Origin: Skermanella mucosa
GTDB taxonomy: Bacteria; Pseudomonadota; Alphaproteobacteria; Azospirillales; Azospirillaceae
Assembly: GCF_016765655.2 (NCBI RefSeq)
Contig: NZ_CP086106.1
Location: 793,501-857,500, forward strand
Direction of reading: 5' to 3'
DNA: 64,000 bases
This document shows positions 36,659 to 45,765 of this stretch, one piece after another; position 1 is the first letter of the stretch; the number at the start of each line of letters is the position of its first letter. Under the pieces are notes generated by a model. The model was given only the letters and a program-made list of their open reading frames with translations, searched no databases and was not told the DNA's origin. The position numbers and the translations under genes are program-made.

Positions 36659-37711
36659 ATGTTGGGATTGAGCAAGTCCGCCCACCGCGAGGCCATGGCC
36701 GATCGCTATGCCGGTCCCAGCCAGGGGCGCAACCGGGGCGCCGGGCAGGACCGCAACCTGGCGCGCGAAGGGGGTCGGGGCCGCGATGCCAATTCGCCCG
36801 GGGAACTGCCGGGCAGCGGCTGGCGCGACGTGCTGTGGCGGGTCAAGGAGGAGACCGACAAGGACAACATCTCGATGATCGCGGCCGGGGTCGCGTTCTA
36901 CCTGATGCTGGCGATCTTCCCGATCCTCGCCGCGACCGTCTCCATCTACGGCCTGGTGGCGGACCCGATCGACGTGGAGCGGAACTTCCAGGTGGTCGCC
37001 GGCGTGATCCCGGACCAGGCCCGCTCGATCATCGTGGACCAGTTGAGCGCCGTCGCGGCGGCTTCCGGCGGTCAGCTCGGCTTCAGCGTCCTGTTGAGCA
37101 TCGCGCTGACCCTGTGGAGCGCGTCGCGCGGCGTCAACGCGGTCATCACGGCGCTCAACATCGCCTATGACGAGACCGAGAGCCGCGGTTTCCTGAAGCT
37201 CAACGCCATAGCGCTGGCCCTTACCCTCGCCATGATCCTGTTCATGATCGTCACCCTGATCGTGGTGGTCGGATTGCCGGCGGTGATCGGCTATCTCAAT
37301 CTGGGCGGAACGGTCGAGTGGGTGGTCCGCCTGGCGCGCTGGCCGATCCTCGCGGTCGCCGTCATGCTGGCGCTCGCCGTGCTCTACCGCTACGGACCGG
37401 ACCGCGAAACGCCGCAGTGGCGCTGGGTAAGCTGGGGGGCGGTGGTCGCGACGCTGCTGTGGGTCCTGGGGTCCGTCGCCTTCTCGGTCTATGTCTCCAA
37501 CTTCGCGAACTACAACGAGACCTACGGCACCATGGGCGCCGTCGTGATCCTGCTGCTGTGGTTCAACCTCTCGGCCTACGCGGTGCTGCTCGGCGCCGAG
37601 CTGAACTCCGAGATGGAGCATCAGACCGCACGCGACACCACGACGGGCTCGGTCAAGCCTCTCGGCCAGCGGGATGCCTATGTCGCCGACACGGTCGGAC
37701 ACAAGCCCTGA
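36659..37711 (+). CDS. YihY/UPF0761 family inner-membrane protein
   Basis: A 350-residue polytopic protein (formerly the BrkB / ribonuclease BN-like family, now regarded as a membrane protein of unknown role). A polar N-terminus of about 60 residues precedes the [20 protein letters not shown] motif (about residues 70-89). Five further helices follow, including [20 protein letters not shown] and [20 protein letters not shown], then the conserved [20 protein letters not shown]. It forms an operon with the DUF3618 gene. The C-terminal polar tail is short. Confidence 0.88.
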   Translation: MLGLSKSAHREAMADRYAGPSQGRNRGAGQDRNLAREGGRGRDANSPGELPGSGWRDVLWRVKEETDKDNISMIAAGVAFYLMLAIFPILAATVSIYGLVADPIDVERNFQVVAGVIPDQARSIIVDQLSAVAAASGGQLGFSVLLSIALTLWSASRGVNAVITALNIAYDETESRGFLKLNAIALALTLAMILFMIVTLIVVVGLPAVIGYLNLGGTVEWVVRLARWPILAVAVMLALAVLYRYGPDRETPQWRWVSWGAVVATLLWVLGSVAFSVYVSNFANYNETYGTMGAVVILLLWFNLSAYAVLLGAELNSEMEHQTARDTTTGSVKPLGQRDAYVADTVGHKP

Positions 37712-38244
37712 CGGGTGTCCTCGTACGTACCGGCGGGGCGCGCACTGCGCGGCAAGCGGGCGCCCCGACCGCGGGGGTACTCCCAGGTGGCGTACAACGC
37801 ATTGGGAGTGCCGCCGCCTTACCGCGGATCAAGGCCCGCTGCGGAATGTTCTAGGAAAATGCAAATCTTCGATAGCGGCTTCGTTGCAACAGGTGTTCAA
37901 CGCAATGGAGCGTAACCCGGAAAGGGAACTGGATGACTTGCGGTTTTTAGATAAGTATGAGATGCGCTCCATCTTAAGTTCAGCGCAGAGTACAGTAATG
38001 CGTGACGGGCAAACAGAAAGACAAATTTTAGCTTCTCGAGACAAAAATGTAGCTTGCCAACGGGCTTACATCCTTTTTGTCCGAAGGATGGAAGCATTTC
38101 GTGTTTACCCTTTATTGGGACCATGTGATTGTTGCAGTGCATTATAGTGCTACGCTATGCGGAGGTTCTCGATCTCATGTTCGTTGGGTCGACGTAAATC
38201 AGCCGGTTTGCTGACCCTCGGCTACCGGTGCGGGGAATTTCAGA
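37712..38244. other. Low-GC gap ahead of the exopolysaccharide locus
   Basis: About 530 bp. The first part is GC-rich with a 7-bp inverted repeat (37779-37785 with 37803-37809). From about 37855 to 38160 the base composition drops sharply compared with all neighbours. Apart from the small candidate at 37905-38147 nothing was recognised. Promoters for the sugar transferase gene probably lie at its right end. Confidence 0.45.
37905..38147 (+). CDS. Possible small protein in a low-GC stretch
   Basis: An 80-codon frame opening MERNPERELDDLRFLDKYEM, with a charged helical look for its first 65 residues (DGQTERQILASRDKNVACQR) and a Cys-rich end (GPCDCCSAL). No ribosome site stands out; an in-frame GTG lies 12 bases upstream. 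It might be a remnant of a larger acquired gene. No family was recognised. Confidence 0.3.
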   Translation: MERNPERELDDLRFLDKYEMRSILSSAQSTVMRDGQTERQILASRDKNVACQRAYILFVRRMEAFRVYPLLGPCDCCSAL

Positions 38245-39705
38245 ATGCTCAATGACTTCCAGATTTCTGTTAGATCTGGTCCTGCCGTGCGGACCCGGGG
38301 TCAGTTCCGATCCTTGCAGCCCGCCTTGTTTCTGTTTTTCGTAGACGTGACGGCCGTCTTCCTGGCCGTACTTTTCGCCCATCTCGGCATCGGCCTCATC
38401 AGCCCCGCGCCTACGACCTTCCTGCTCGACCCGACCCTGCATGCCCAGGAACTGGCGGGCGCGCTGCTCGTCGTGCCGATCCTCAAGGCCATGGTGGGGC
38501 TGTACCCGGGCTACGGAATGTCGCCGGTGGAGCGTTTGCGCCGCCAGTTCATGATCCTGATCGGAACCGTCGTCGGCATCACCATCGTCGATCTCCAGTT
38601 CAACGAGGCGATCTGGTTCAACAACGGCATGCTCGCGGCACTGTTGGTGCTGGGCGTGCTGATCTGGATTTCCGACGCCATGGGCCGCGGCGTGCTGATG
38701 CGGCTGCGCCTGTGGGGCCGCCCCTGCGTGGTTGTCGGCACCGGCCAGGCCGGTATCGACATCGCCCGCCGGCTCGGCCAGAACGAGCATCTGGGATACA
38801 ATCCGGTCCTCTTCATCGACGAGAACCCGAGCCTGTGGGGCACCACGGTGGAGGGCCTGCCGGTCGTCGCTCCCGGCGGCAAGACCACCGACGAGCGCTT
38901 GGTGCGCTACGCCTCGGTCGGCATCCTGGCGGTTCCGCGGGAGCAGCCGGAGCGCCTGAGCGAGATGATCGGGAACCTGCCGTTCTCCACGATCCTGGTG
39001 GTGCCCGAATGGACCGGCGTCCAGACGGTCAACACCCGGGTCCGGGACCTGTCCGGCCTGCTGTCCCTGGAGGTGCGGCGCCCGCTGGGCGCCAGCATCA
39101 CGCCGCTGATCAAGCGCGGTTTCGATATCGTCACCTCGGCCCTCCTGCTGATCCTGGTGACGCCGTTGCTCCTGTTGATCGCGGCCGGCATCAAGCTCGA
39201 TTCGAAGGGTCCCCTGCTGTTCCGCCAGGCTCGCTGGGCCGGCGGCTCCCGTTCGTTCCCGGCGCTGAAGTTCCGGACGATGCATGCCGACGCCGAGCAG
39301 CGCCTGAAGGAGCTGCTGGCCACCGATCCGGTCCTGCGGCGCGAATACGAGATGTACCACAAGCTGACCCGCGATCCGCGGGTGACCCGGTTCGGCCGCA
39401 TCCTGCGCCGGCTCAGCTTCGACGAACTGCCCCAGCTGTGGAACGTGCTGGTCGGCGACATGAGCCTGATCGGCCCGCGCCCCTACATGCCCCACGAACT
39501 GATCAAGTATCCGCACCAGCAGCAGATCCTGTCCCGCGTGCGCCCGGGGATCACCGGGCTGTGGCAGGTCTCCGGGCGTCACCGCACGACGTTCGAGCGG
39601 CGCATCGAGCTGGACGTCTACTATGTCGAGAACTACTCGATCTGGCTGGACCTCCACGTCCTGATGCGCACCGTCTGGATCGTCGTGAAGGCCGACGGCG
39701 CCTGA
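38245..39705 (+). CDS. Exopolysaccharide polyprenyl glycosylphosphotransferase
   Basis: A 486-residue initiating enzyme that moves a sugar-1-phosphate from a nucleotide sugar to undecaprenyl phosphate at the inner membrane. N-terminal helices (about residues 28-150) precede a nucleotide-binding-like middle (PCVVVGTGQAGIDIARRL). The bacterial sugar-transferase domain starts near KRGFDIVTSALLLILVTPL (about 291-309), with FRQARWAG, KFRTM, DELPQLWNVLVGDMSLIGPRP and PGITGLWQVSGR. The whole WbaP/CpsE-like architecture is present. It opens the polysaccharide locus. Confidence 0.94.
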   Translation: MLNDFQISVRSGPAVRTRGQFRSLQPALFLFFVDVTAVFLAVLFAHLGIGLISPAPTTFLLDPTLHAQELAGALLVVPILKAMVGLYPGYGMSPVERLRRQFMILIGTVVGITIVDLQFNEAIWFNNGMLAALLVLGVLIWISDAMGRGVLMRLRLWGRPCVVVGTGQAGIDIARRLGQNEHLGYNPVLFIDENPSLWGTTVEGLPVVAPGGKTTDERLVRYASVGILAVPREQPERLSEMIGNLPFSTILVVPEWTGVQTVNTRVRDLSGLLSLEVRRPLGASITPLIKRGFDIVTSALLLILVTPLLLLIAAGIKLDSKGPLLFRQARWAGGSRSFPALKFRTMHADAEQRLKELLATDPVLRREYEMYHKLTRDPRVTRFGRILRRLSFDELPQLWNVLVGDMSLIGPRPYMPHELIKYPHQQQILSRVRPGITGLWQVSGRHRTTFERRIELDVYYVENYSIWLDLHVLMRTVWIVVKADGA

Positions 39706-39796
39706 TATCCCGCAGGCTTCGAAAACTCCCGCCCCGAGGCACGGATCGGCGTTGATCCGCGGCTTGCCGGAACCTGCTTCCGGTCCCTCGAAAACG

Positions 39797-39836
39797 CGCG
39801 AAGGGCGCCGGACCCGCAGGTCTGGCGCCCTTCGCG
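39797..39836. terminator. Bidirectional terminator between the convergent EPS genes
   Basis: Arms 39797-39814 and 39819-39836 pair over 18 bp with one wobble around a 4-nt CGCA loop. The minus strand continues into TTTT. It lies between the sugar transferase and the WecG-type gene. Confidence 0.8.
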
Positions 39837-39863
39837 TTGACGGCCGGGAAGGTCGAGGCTCGC

Positions 39864-40652
39864 TTACCGTTCCGTCCGGGCCGCGGCGCGGCGGCGGCCG
39901 GCCCCGGTCACCAGGAACCAGGCGACGATCCAGGGCTCCACCAGATAGCGGTGCCAGAACCGCTTCGGATCGCTGAGCAGCCGGTACAGCCACTCCAGCC
40001 CCAGCGGACCGAGCCAGCGCGGCGCGGTCGGCACGGCTCCCGCGAAATACTCCATGCAGGCGCCGCAGGTGCCGATGCAGTTCGTCTTCAGGTCGGCCCG
40101 GTTCTCCGAGATCCAGTGCTCCTGGCGGCCCATTCCCATGCCCACGATCAGGATATGGGGCCGGAACGCGTTGATGTGCTCGACCACGGCGCCGTTGCCG
40201 GCACTGCCGGGTCGGGCGTCGAAATAGCCGTCGTGCCCGTCGATCACCAGGTCCGGGTAGTCCCGGCGCAGGCGCGCCAGCCCGTCGTTCAGCACGCGGG
40301 ACGTGCCGCCCAGATAGTAGATCCGCCATCCGGAGCGCTGGGCGCGCTCCATCAGGGGAAGGAACCAGTCGATCCAGCCGGTCCTGTGGCTGGCGTCGAG
40401 GTCGAGCCCCGCCGCGCGCCCCAGCCAGACGATCGGCATGCCGTCGATATGGACGCAGGTCTTGTCGTCCTCGTGCAGGGCACGGAAGACGTCGTCCTTG
40501 AACAGCTTGTACATGCCGTGGAGGTTGAGGCTGGCGATGACAACCTTGTCCTCCGCGGCGATAGAGCGATCCATCAGGGTGAACAGATCGTCCATGGTGG
40601 TCGGCGTCACCTTCACACCGAAGATATCGCTCGACTTGAAGCCCAGAGTCAT
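39864..40652 (-). CDS. WecG/TagA/CpsF family glycosyltransferase
   Basis: A 262-residue GT26 enzyme that adds the second sugar to a lipid-linked primer, typically a UDP-sugar transferred to undecaprenyl-PP-GlcNAc or similar. Motifs: IASLNLHGMYKL (about residues 39-50), HIDGMPIVWLGR, WRIYYLGGT, and the conserved IDGHDGYF followed by LIVGMGMGRQEHWI. It lies 50 bp downstream of the tyrosine autokinase on the same strand. The C-terminus has the short amphipathic membrane-association region (PLGLEWLYRLLSDPKRFWHRY) usual for the family. Confidence 0.92.
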   Translation of the reverse strand: MTLGFKSSDIFGVKVTPTTMDDLFTLMDRSIAAEDKVVIASLNLHGMYKLFKDDVFRALHEDDKTCVHIDGMPIVWLGRAAGLDLDASHRTGWIDWFLPLMERAQRSGWRIYYLGGTSRVLNDGLARLRRDYPDLVIDGHDGYFDARPGSAGNGAVVEHINAFRPHILIVGMGMGRQEHWISENRADLKTNCIGTCGACMEYFAGAVPTAPRWLGPLGLEWLYRLLSDPKRFWHRYLVEPWIVAWFLVTGAGRRRAAARTER

Positions 40653-40704
40653 GCCGTTTTCCCGATGGAATAAGATACTTGCCGGTGAGAGATCACGGGC
40701 CGGT

Positions 40705-42978
40705 TCAGTTTTTGAAGTAGCTGCCGCGACGGCCCATGTAGTACTCCGCCTCGCCGGAGCCGTAGCGCGCCGCCTTGGTGGTGTCGACCTGGTTCAGCGC
40801 CACGCCCGCGATGTTGGCCCCGGCGTCGCCGAGCTGCCGGATCGCGAGTTGGACCAGCTTGCGCGGGGTCCGGCGCCACTTGACGACGACCACCGTCTGG
40901 CTGGCCTTTTCCGCCAGGATGCGCGTGTCGGACACCGGTAGCACCGGCGGCGCGTCGAGCAGGATCAGGTCGTACTGCGGACGCAGGTTGAACAGCATCT
41001 GGTCGAACAGCGGGTTGCGGATCGTTTCCTCCGGATAGTCGGTCGGCGATCCAGCCGTGATCACGTCGGCCCCGGTGCGGGTGTCCGTGCGCATCACGTC
41101 GGGCAGCGTCGCGTCTCCATGGAGGAAATCGGCGAGGCCGAGCTGGTTGGGCAGGCCCAGCGTCCGGTGGATGTTGGGACGGCGCAGGTCGCAGTCGATG
41201 ATCAGCACGCGCCGGCCGGCGATGGCGATGACCCGGGCCAGGGTCGCCGCCAGCGACGACTTTCCTTCACCCGGAACCGCCGAGGTCAGCATGACGATGT
41301 TGCCGCTGCCCTTGCGCTGGTGGGCGATGATCAGCGAGGTGAACAGGCTCTTGACCGCCTGGGAATAGGCCGATGCCGGCTTGTCCAGGGCGTAGTCCTG
41401 CGGAGTCTTGCGGGTGAGGCGCCCGCGGCGGACCAGCGGGATCATGCCGAGCGACGGCATGCGCAGCAGCCGCTCGACGTCCTCCTGGGTCTGCAGGCCG
41501 CGTTCCAGCTGCTCGGCCAGGAACACCAGGATCAGCCCCAGGCCGATCGCCAGGACCAGCGCCACCGCCACGAACAGCGGCTTCGACGGGAAGGACGGGC
41601 CGAGCGGCGCGCTGGCCGTCGAGACGATCCAGGCGTTTGGCTGCTCCAGGTCGACCGACTGGGTCTCCTTGGAGCGCGCCAGGAAGTTCTCGAACAGCGC
41701 GCGGTTGGCTTCCGCCTCGCGCTCGAGCGCCCGGATCTCCACGTCGGACTGGTTGAGTCGGCCCGCCTCCTGCTCCAGCCTGGACATGGACTGCTCCAGC
41801 GACGTGACCCGCTGCTGGGTCACCGACGCCTGGGCCCGCAGCGCCCGCAGCCGGTTCTCGGCCTCGTTGTTGATCTCGCCGGCGATCGCGGAGATCTGCG
41901 ACTTCAGGTCTACGATCGTCGGGTGGCGCGGGCCGAGATTGTTCAACAGCTCCGCCTCGCGCTGGCGGAGCGTGGCCTCCTGGGCGCGGAGACCGCTGAC
42001 CAGCGTCGAATCGACCACGTCGAACACGGCGCGCACGCCGCGCGCCCTGACCGCGTTCTCGACGCTGCGCAGCTGCGCCTGGGTGGTGTTGTTCTCCGCC
42101 CGGGCCATCACGAGCTGGGTGTTGAGCTGGGTCAGCTGCTCGTTGACCAGGCCGGAGTCGCGGCCCTGCACGACGCCGAGGCCCGCCCGCGCCGTCTCGA
42201 CGGCGCGCTCGGCCGTCTCGACCTCCTCGCGCAGCCGGGTCAGCCGCTCGCCCAGCCAGGCGTTGGCCTTCTGGCGCGCATCGAATTTCTGTTCGAGCTG
42301 CTGGGTGATGTAGAGCGACGCGATCGTGTTGGCCACGTTGGCGGCCAGCGTCGGATTCTCCGACGTGAAGCTGATGGTCAGCACGCGCGACCGGCCGACC
42401 GCCGAGACGCTGAGGCGGCCGAGGAAGGTGGTGAGCATCGAGGTCTGAAGGCGCGCCTCCTCCGCGGCCGGGTCCGGAGCCACCGGCTCCTCCGTGACCA
42501 GCAGGCTTTTCGCCCACTGGACGGGAGGCAGGTCGCGCAGGCTCGGCAGCTTGAAGCTGTCGGCGTTCTGCTCCGCGGCCACGCGGGGATTGAACTCCGC
42601 CAGGCGGTCCAGGCCGAGCTGGCGGATCACGCGCATGGCGAGCTCGTCCGACCTGATGACCTGGATTTCGCTTTCGATCGTCGACTGGTCCGCGGGAGCA
42701 CCGCTGACCAGCGCCTCCACGTCGACCACCCGCTGTTCGCGCGGATCCACCATGACCGAGGTGTCGGCGGTGTAGAGCGGCGTCATCATGTAGACGTTGA
42801 CGATGCCGAGCAGGGTCACGATCGCGATCGTTCCCAGCAGCAGGTATTTCCGGCGCGAGAGGACCATGAGCAGGTCGCCCAGCCCGAGCGTCGGGGCGCT
42901 TCGCGACGGCCCTTCCTCGTGGGTGGTCCAATCATGCCGGTCGGTCTCTTGGCGTTCCGGCGTCAAAAGCTTGTTCAT
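40705..42978 (-). CDS. Polysaccharide co-polymerase / tyrosine autokinase (Wzc/ExoP type)
   Basis: A 757-residue inner-membrane protein. The Wzz domain has TM1 (KYLLLGTIAIVTLLGIVNVYM, about residues 39-59), a long periplasmic coiled-coil region (about 240-440) and TM2 (about 477-495). The cytosolic kinase has Walker A SAVPGEGKSSLAATLA, Walker A' VLIIDCDLRRP and Walker B DLILLDAPP. Four Tyr residues lie in the last 23 (GEAEYYMGRRGSYFKN region), a reduced Tyr cluster for autophosphorylation. It controls chain length and export of the exopolysaccharide with the neighbouring transferases. Confidence 0.94.
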   Translation of the reverse strand: MNKLLTPERQETDRHDWTTHEEGPSRSAPTLGLGDLLMVLSRRKYLLLGTIAIVTLLGIVNVYMMTPLYTADTSVMVDPREQRVVDVEALVSGAPADQSTIESEIQVIRSDELAMRVIRQLGLDRLAEFNPRVAAEQNADSFKLPSLRDLPPVQWAKSLLVTEEPVAPDPAAEEARLQTSMLTTFLGRLSVSAVGRSRVLTISFTSENPTLAANVANTIASLYITQQLEQKFDARQKANAWLGERLTRLREEVETAERAVETARAGLGVVQGRDSGLVNEQLTQLNTQLVMARAENNTTQAQLRSVENAVRARGVRAVFDVVDSTLVSGLRAQEATLRQREAELLNNLGPRHPTIVDLKSQISAIAGEINNEAENRLRALRAQASVTQQRVTSLEQSMSRLEQEAGRLNQSDVEIRALEREAEANRALFENFLARSKETQSVDLEQPNAWIVSTASAPLGPSFPSKPLFVAVALVLAIGLGLILVFLAEQLERGLQTQEDVERLLRMPSLGMIPLVRRGRLTRKTPQDYALDKPASAYSQAVKSLFTSLIIAHQRKGSGNIVMLTSAVPGEGKSSLAATLARVIAIAGRRVLIIDCDLRRPNIHRTLGLPNQLGLADFLHGDATLPDVMRTDTRTGADVITAGSPTDYPEETIRNPLFDQMLFNLRPQYDLILLDAPPVLPVSDTRILAEKASQTVVVVKWRRTPRKLVQLAIRQLGDAGANIAGVALNQVDTTKAARYGSGEAEYYMGRRGSYFKN

Positions 42979-43435
42979 CGGTAATATCCGGTAGTTTTAC
43001 ACGCGCGTGCAGCACCGCAGAGCAAACATCACCTTGTCAGGCAATGTTCAGTGGAATGCCGGGTGCCTTCCATTGCTTTGGAAGGCGTCGCAAAATGGTG
43101 GAGCCAAATACCCATAAGGGTTAAGTGGTTAGCACCAATGCGCAATGCGATTGCGTAGATTATATTTGCCATCCATTCTGTGTGTCCAGATCGTTTTGCA
43201 GTGCGGCAAGGGTTTTGGCTCCACTACAGCAGGTCATTATACGAGTATTTTATTTTCTATATATGGCTCTGGCATGGCAAAAGGTCGCCGAAGGCGTGCC
43301 ATCAATGGGTGCCCACTCCGGGTAGGGCTAAATAGCCGTGGCGCTTTGGTGAATAATGGGCACCATCGCACCATTCATCATTGGGACTTCACCGATCCCG
43401 ACCGCCCATTTCCGCGGCAGTTCAAACCTCACGTA
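42979..43435. other. Divergent regulatory region of the EPS locus
   Basis: About 450 AT-rich bp between the autokinase and the first GT4 gene. It contains a palindrome CGCAAT-GCG-ATTGCG (43141-43155) and a degenerate sigma-54-like element at 43264-43279. No gene was recognised; promoters for both directions must lie here. Confidence 0.45.
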
Positions 43436-44599
43436 ATGACGACTGGTATCATGACCGCATCCGCGCCTGTGGCGCCCAAGATTTCCCTGTTTCTCCAGGA
43501 TCTTCATGGAGGCGGTGCGGAGAGGGTGATGCTGCGCCTCGCCGCCGGCATCGCGGAACGCTCCCACCCCGTCGACCTGGTGCTGATCCGCCGGGAGGGC
43601 GCCTATATCGACGCGATCCCCCCGGGCGTCCGCCTGGTCGTGCTGAATACCCGGCGCACCCTCAACAGCGTCGCGTCGCTCGCCCGCTATCTCCGGCGGG
43701 AGCGGCCCGCGGCCATGCTCTCGGCGCTGGTCCATGTCAATGTCGGGGCGCTGCTGGCGGCCAAGTTCGCCCGGACGCGCACCCGCATGATCGTCACCGA
43801 GCACAGCCAGATCACCCGGAATTTCGGCTCCAACCCGTCTTCGACGGTCAAGCTCGCCTTCCGGATGGTGCCCTGGCTCTATCCCACGGCGTCCCGCATC
43901 ATCGCCGTCTCGGGCGGGGTCGCGGAGGATCTCGCCAGGTTCTCCGGCATACCCGGTAATCGGATCGACGTGGTCCACAACGGCATCGTGACGCCGGACC
44001 TCTACGCCAAGGCGGGCGAGCCGTGCGACCATCCCTGGTTCCGGCCGGGCGAGCCGCCCGTCGTCCTGGCGGCCGGACGCATGGTCGACGTCAAGGATTT
44101 CGCGGCGCTGATCCGCGCTTTCGCCCTGCTGCGCGCCCGGCGCCCGGTCCGCCTGATGATCCTGGGGGAGGGTGAACTGCGCGCCGACCTGGAGCGACTC
44201 GCAGAGCAGCTTGGCGTGGCCGCCGATGTCGCGATGCCGGGCTTCCAGCCCAATCCCTACGCGCTGATGTCGCGGGCCGGCGTGTTCGTCCAGTCCTCGC
44301 GCTGGGAAGGGCTGCCGTCCGTCCTGGTCGAAGCCATGGCCTGCGGAACTCCCGTGGTGGCGACCGACTGCCCGGGCGGCACCCGGGAGATCCTGGACGA
44401 CGGAAAGCTGGGCGCGCTGGTTCCCCTCGGTGACGACCAGGCGCTCGCCGACGCGATCGGGCGGACACTCGACCATCCCGTCCCGGCCAACGCGATGGCG
44501 TGCAAGGTCGGGCAGTTCACCCTCGACCGCGCGGTCGATACCTACCTCGATCTCGCACTCGGAACCGGACGGGTGCGTTCCTGGGAGAATGGCCGATGA
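43436..44599 (+). CDS. Glycosyltransferase family 4
   Basis: A 387-residue GT-B enzyme. The acceptor side has DLHGGGAERVMLRLA (about residues 22-36). The C-terminal donor domain has VVLAAGRMVDVKDFAALIRA, LMILGEGELR and the E-x7-E region QSSRWEGLPSVLVEAMACGTP. It is likely to add a sugar to the lipid-linked repeat unit in the cytosol. The start is uncertain: ATG 43436 or 43451, neither with a good ribosome site. It overlaps the next transferase (ATGA). Confidence 0.9.
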   Translation: MTTGIMTASAPVAPKISLFLQDLHGGGAERVMLRLAAGIAERSHPVDLVLIRREGAYIDAIPPGVRLVVLNTRRTLNSVASLARYLRRERPAAMLSALVHVNVGALLAAKFARTRTRMIVTEHSQITRNFGSNPSSTVKLAFRMVPWLYPTASRIIAVSGGVAEDLARFSGIPGNRIDVVHNGIVTPDLYAKAGEPCDHPWFRPGEPPVVLAAGRMVDVKDFAALIRAFALLRARRPVRLMILGEGELRADLERLAEQLGVAADVAMPGFQPNPYALMSRAGVFVQSSRWEGLPSVLVEAMACGTPVVATDCPGGTREILDDGKLGALVPLGDDQALADAIGRTLDHPVPANAMACKVGQFTLDRAVDTYLDLALGTGRVRSWENGR

Positions 44600-45762
44600 A
44601 TGCGACGACGCCGAGGCTGCGGCTGGTCCTGCTGATCACCCACATGGACCAGGGCGGCGCCCAGGAGGCGCTGCTGCGGCTGGGGCGCAGCCTGCGTGCC
44701 CGCGGCCACGAGGTGGAGACCTGGTTCCTCTATGAGAAATCGCCGCTCTACCGGAACGAGGAGGGCATCCGGGTGCTCCTGCCCGTGCGCTCGCCGGGCG
44801 CCGGCGGGTACCTGCAGCTCCTGGTCCGGCTGTTCCGGCAGCTCAGGTCCCATCGACCGGACGCGGTTATCAGCTTCCTGCCGCTCGCCAACGGCTTCGG
44901 CCAGGCCGTGGCCCGGCTTGCCGGGGTGCCCCGCCGCGTCGCGTCCCAGCGCAATCCTTCCTGGACCTATACTCCCTGGATGCAGCGGCTCGACAAGCTG
45001 GCGGGAACGCTCGGCTGCTACACCGCCAACGTGGGCAACTCGCAGTCCGTGGTGGAGAGTTTCTCGGCCTATCCGCAAGCCTACCGCCGCCACCTGACGG
45101 TGGTCCACAACGGCATCGACTGGCGGTCGTCGGAACTGGACGGCACGGCCGCGCGCGCCAAATTCGGATTGCCGGCCGGCGAGCCGCTGATCCTGAACAT
45201 CGGCCGGCTGGCCGAGCAGAAGAACCAGTCCCTGCTGCTGCGCGTCCTGCCGTCCCTGTCGGCGGGGCACCTGGCGCTGGCCGGCGACGGGAGCGACCGG
45301 GGCAAGCTGGAGCGGCTGGCAGCCGATCTGGGCGTGACGTCCCGGGTCACCTTCCTGGGCGAGGTCGCCCGCGCCGCCATTCCCGACCTGCTGCGCGCCG
45401 CCGACATCTTCGCCATGCCGACGCTCTTCGAAGGGCAGAGCAACGCCGTCCTGGAAGCCATGCATGCCGGCCTCGCCATCGTCTCCAGCGACATTCCGGC
45501 CCAGGTCGAGACGCTGGGCGGACCGGGGGAAGGCGCCGTCGGCGACCTGCTGCCGCTCGACGACGACGGGGCGTGGACGCGATCGCTCGAAGCGCTGGTG
45601 CGCGACCCGGCGCTTCGGGCGCTGATGGCCGAGCGGGCCCGGGCCCGCGCGCAGCTTTTCACCGTCGACCGGATGACCGATGGATTCGAACGCCTGGTGG
45701 ATTTCTCGGCGCCGGAAGGGCGGGTCTTCAGCCCCCAGGCCGGGCTGAGGCAGCGGAGTTAA
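44596..45762 (+). CDS. Glycosyltransferase family 4 (second copy)
   Basis: A 388-residue GT-B enzyme of the same family as its upstream neighbour: ITHMDQGGAQEALLRLG (about residues 15-31), LTVVHNGIDW, LILNIGRLAEQKNQSLLLRV and the donor-site stretch MPTLFEGQSNAVLEAMHAGL. The upstream stop overlaps its ATG (ATGA), with GGGAG a few bases ahead. The pair is clearly related but not identical and probably adds successive sugars. It lies 3 bp ahead of the GT14 gene. Confidence 0.92.
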   Translation: MNATTPRLRLVLLITHMDQGGAQEALLRLGRSLRARGHEVETWFLYEKSPLYRNEEGIRVLLPVRSPGAGGYLQLLVRLFRQLRSHRPDAVISFLPLANGFGQAVARLAGVPRRVASQRNPSWTYTPWMQRLDKLAGTLGCYTANVGNSQSVVESFSAYPQAYRRHLTVVHNGIDWRSSELDGTAARAKFGLPAGEPLILNIGRLAEQKNQSLLLRVLPSLSAGHLALAGDGSDRGKLERLAADLGVTSRVTFLGEVARAAIPDLLRAADIFAMPTLFEGQSNAVLEAMHAGLAIVSSDIPAQVETLGGPGEGAVGDLLPLDDDGAWTRSLEALVRDPALRALMAERARARAQLFTVDRMTDGFERLVDFSAPEGRVFSPQAGLRQRS

Positions 45763-45765
45763 CCG

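Noticed and set aside
34183-36696. Very long open frame on the minus strand (over 800 codons) across the aminotransferase and DUF3618 genes
   Set aside because: It is a GC-rich shadow: Arg/Gly/Ala/Pro-rich with no domain, while the overlapping frames contain a recognisable PLP enzyme and DUF3618 protein.
43145-43435. N-terminal extension of the first GT4 gene from an ATG at 43145
   Set aside because: The extra 97 residues have no family resemblance and lie in AT-rich regulatory DNA; the enzyme fold begins after 43451.
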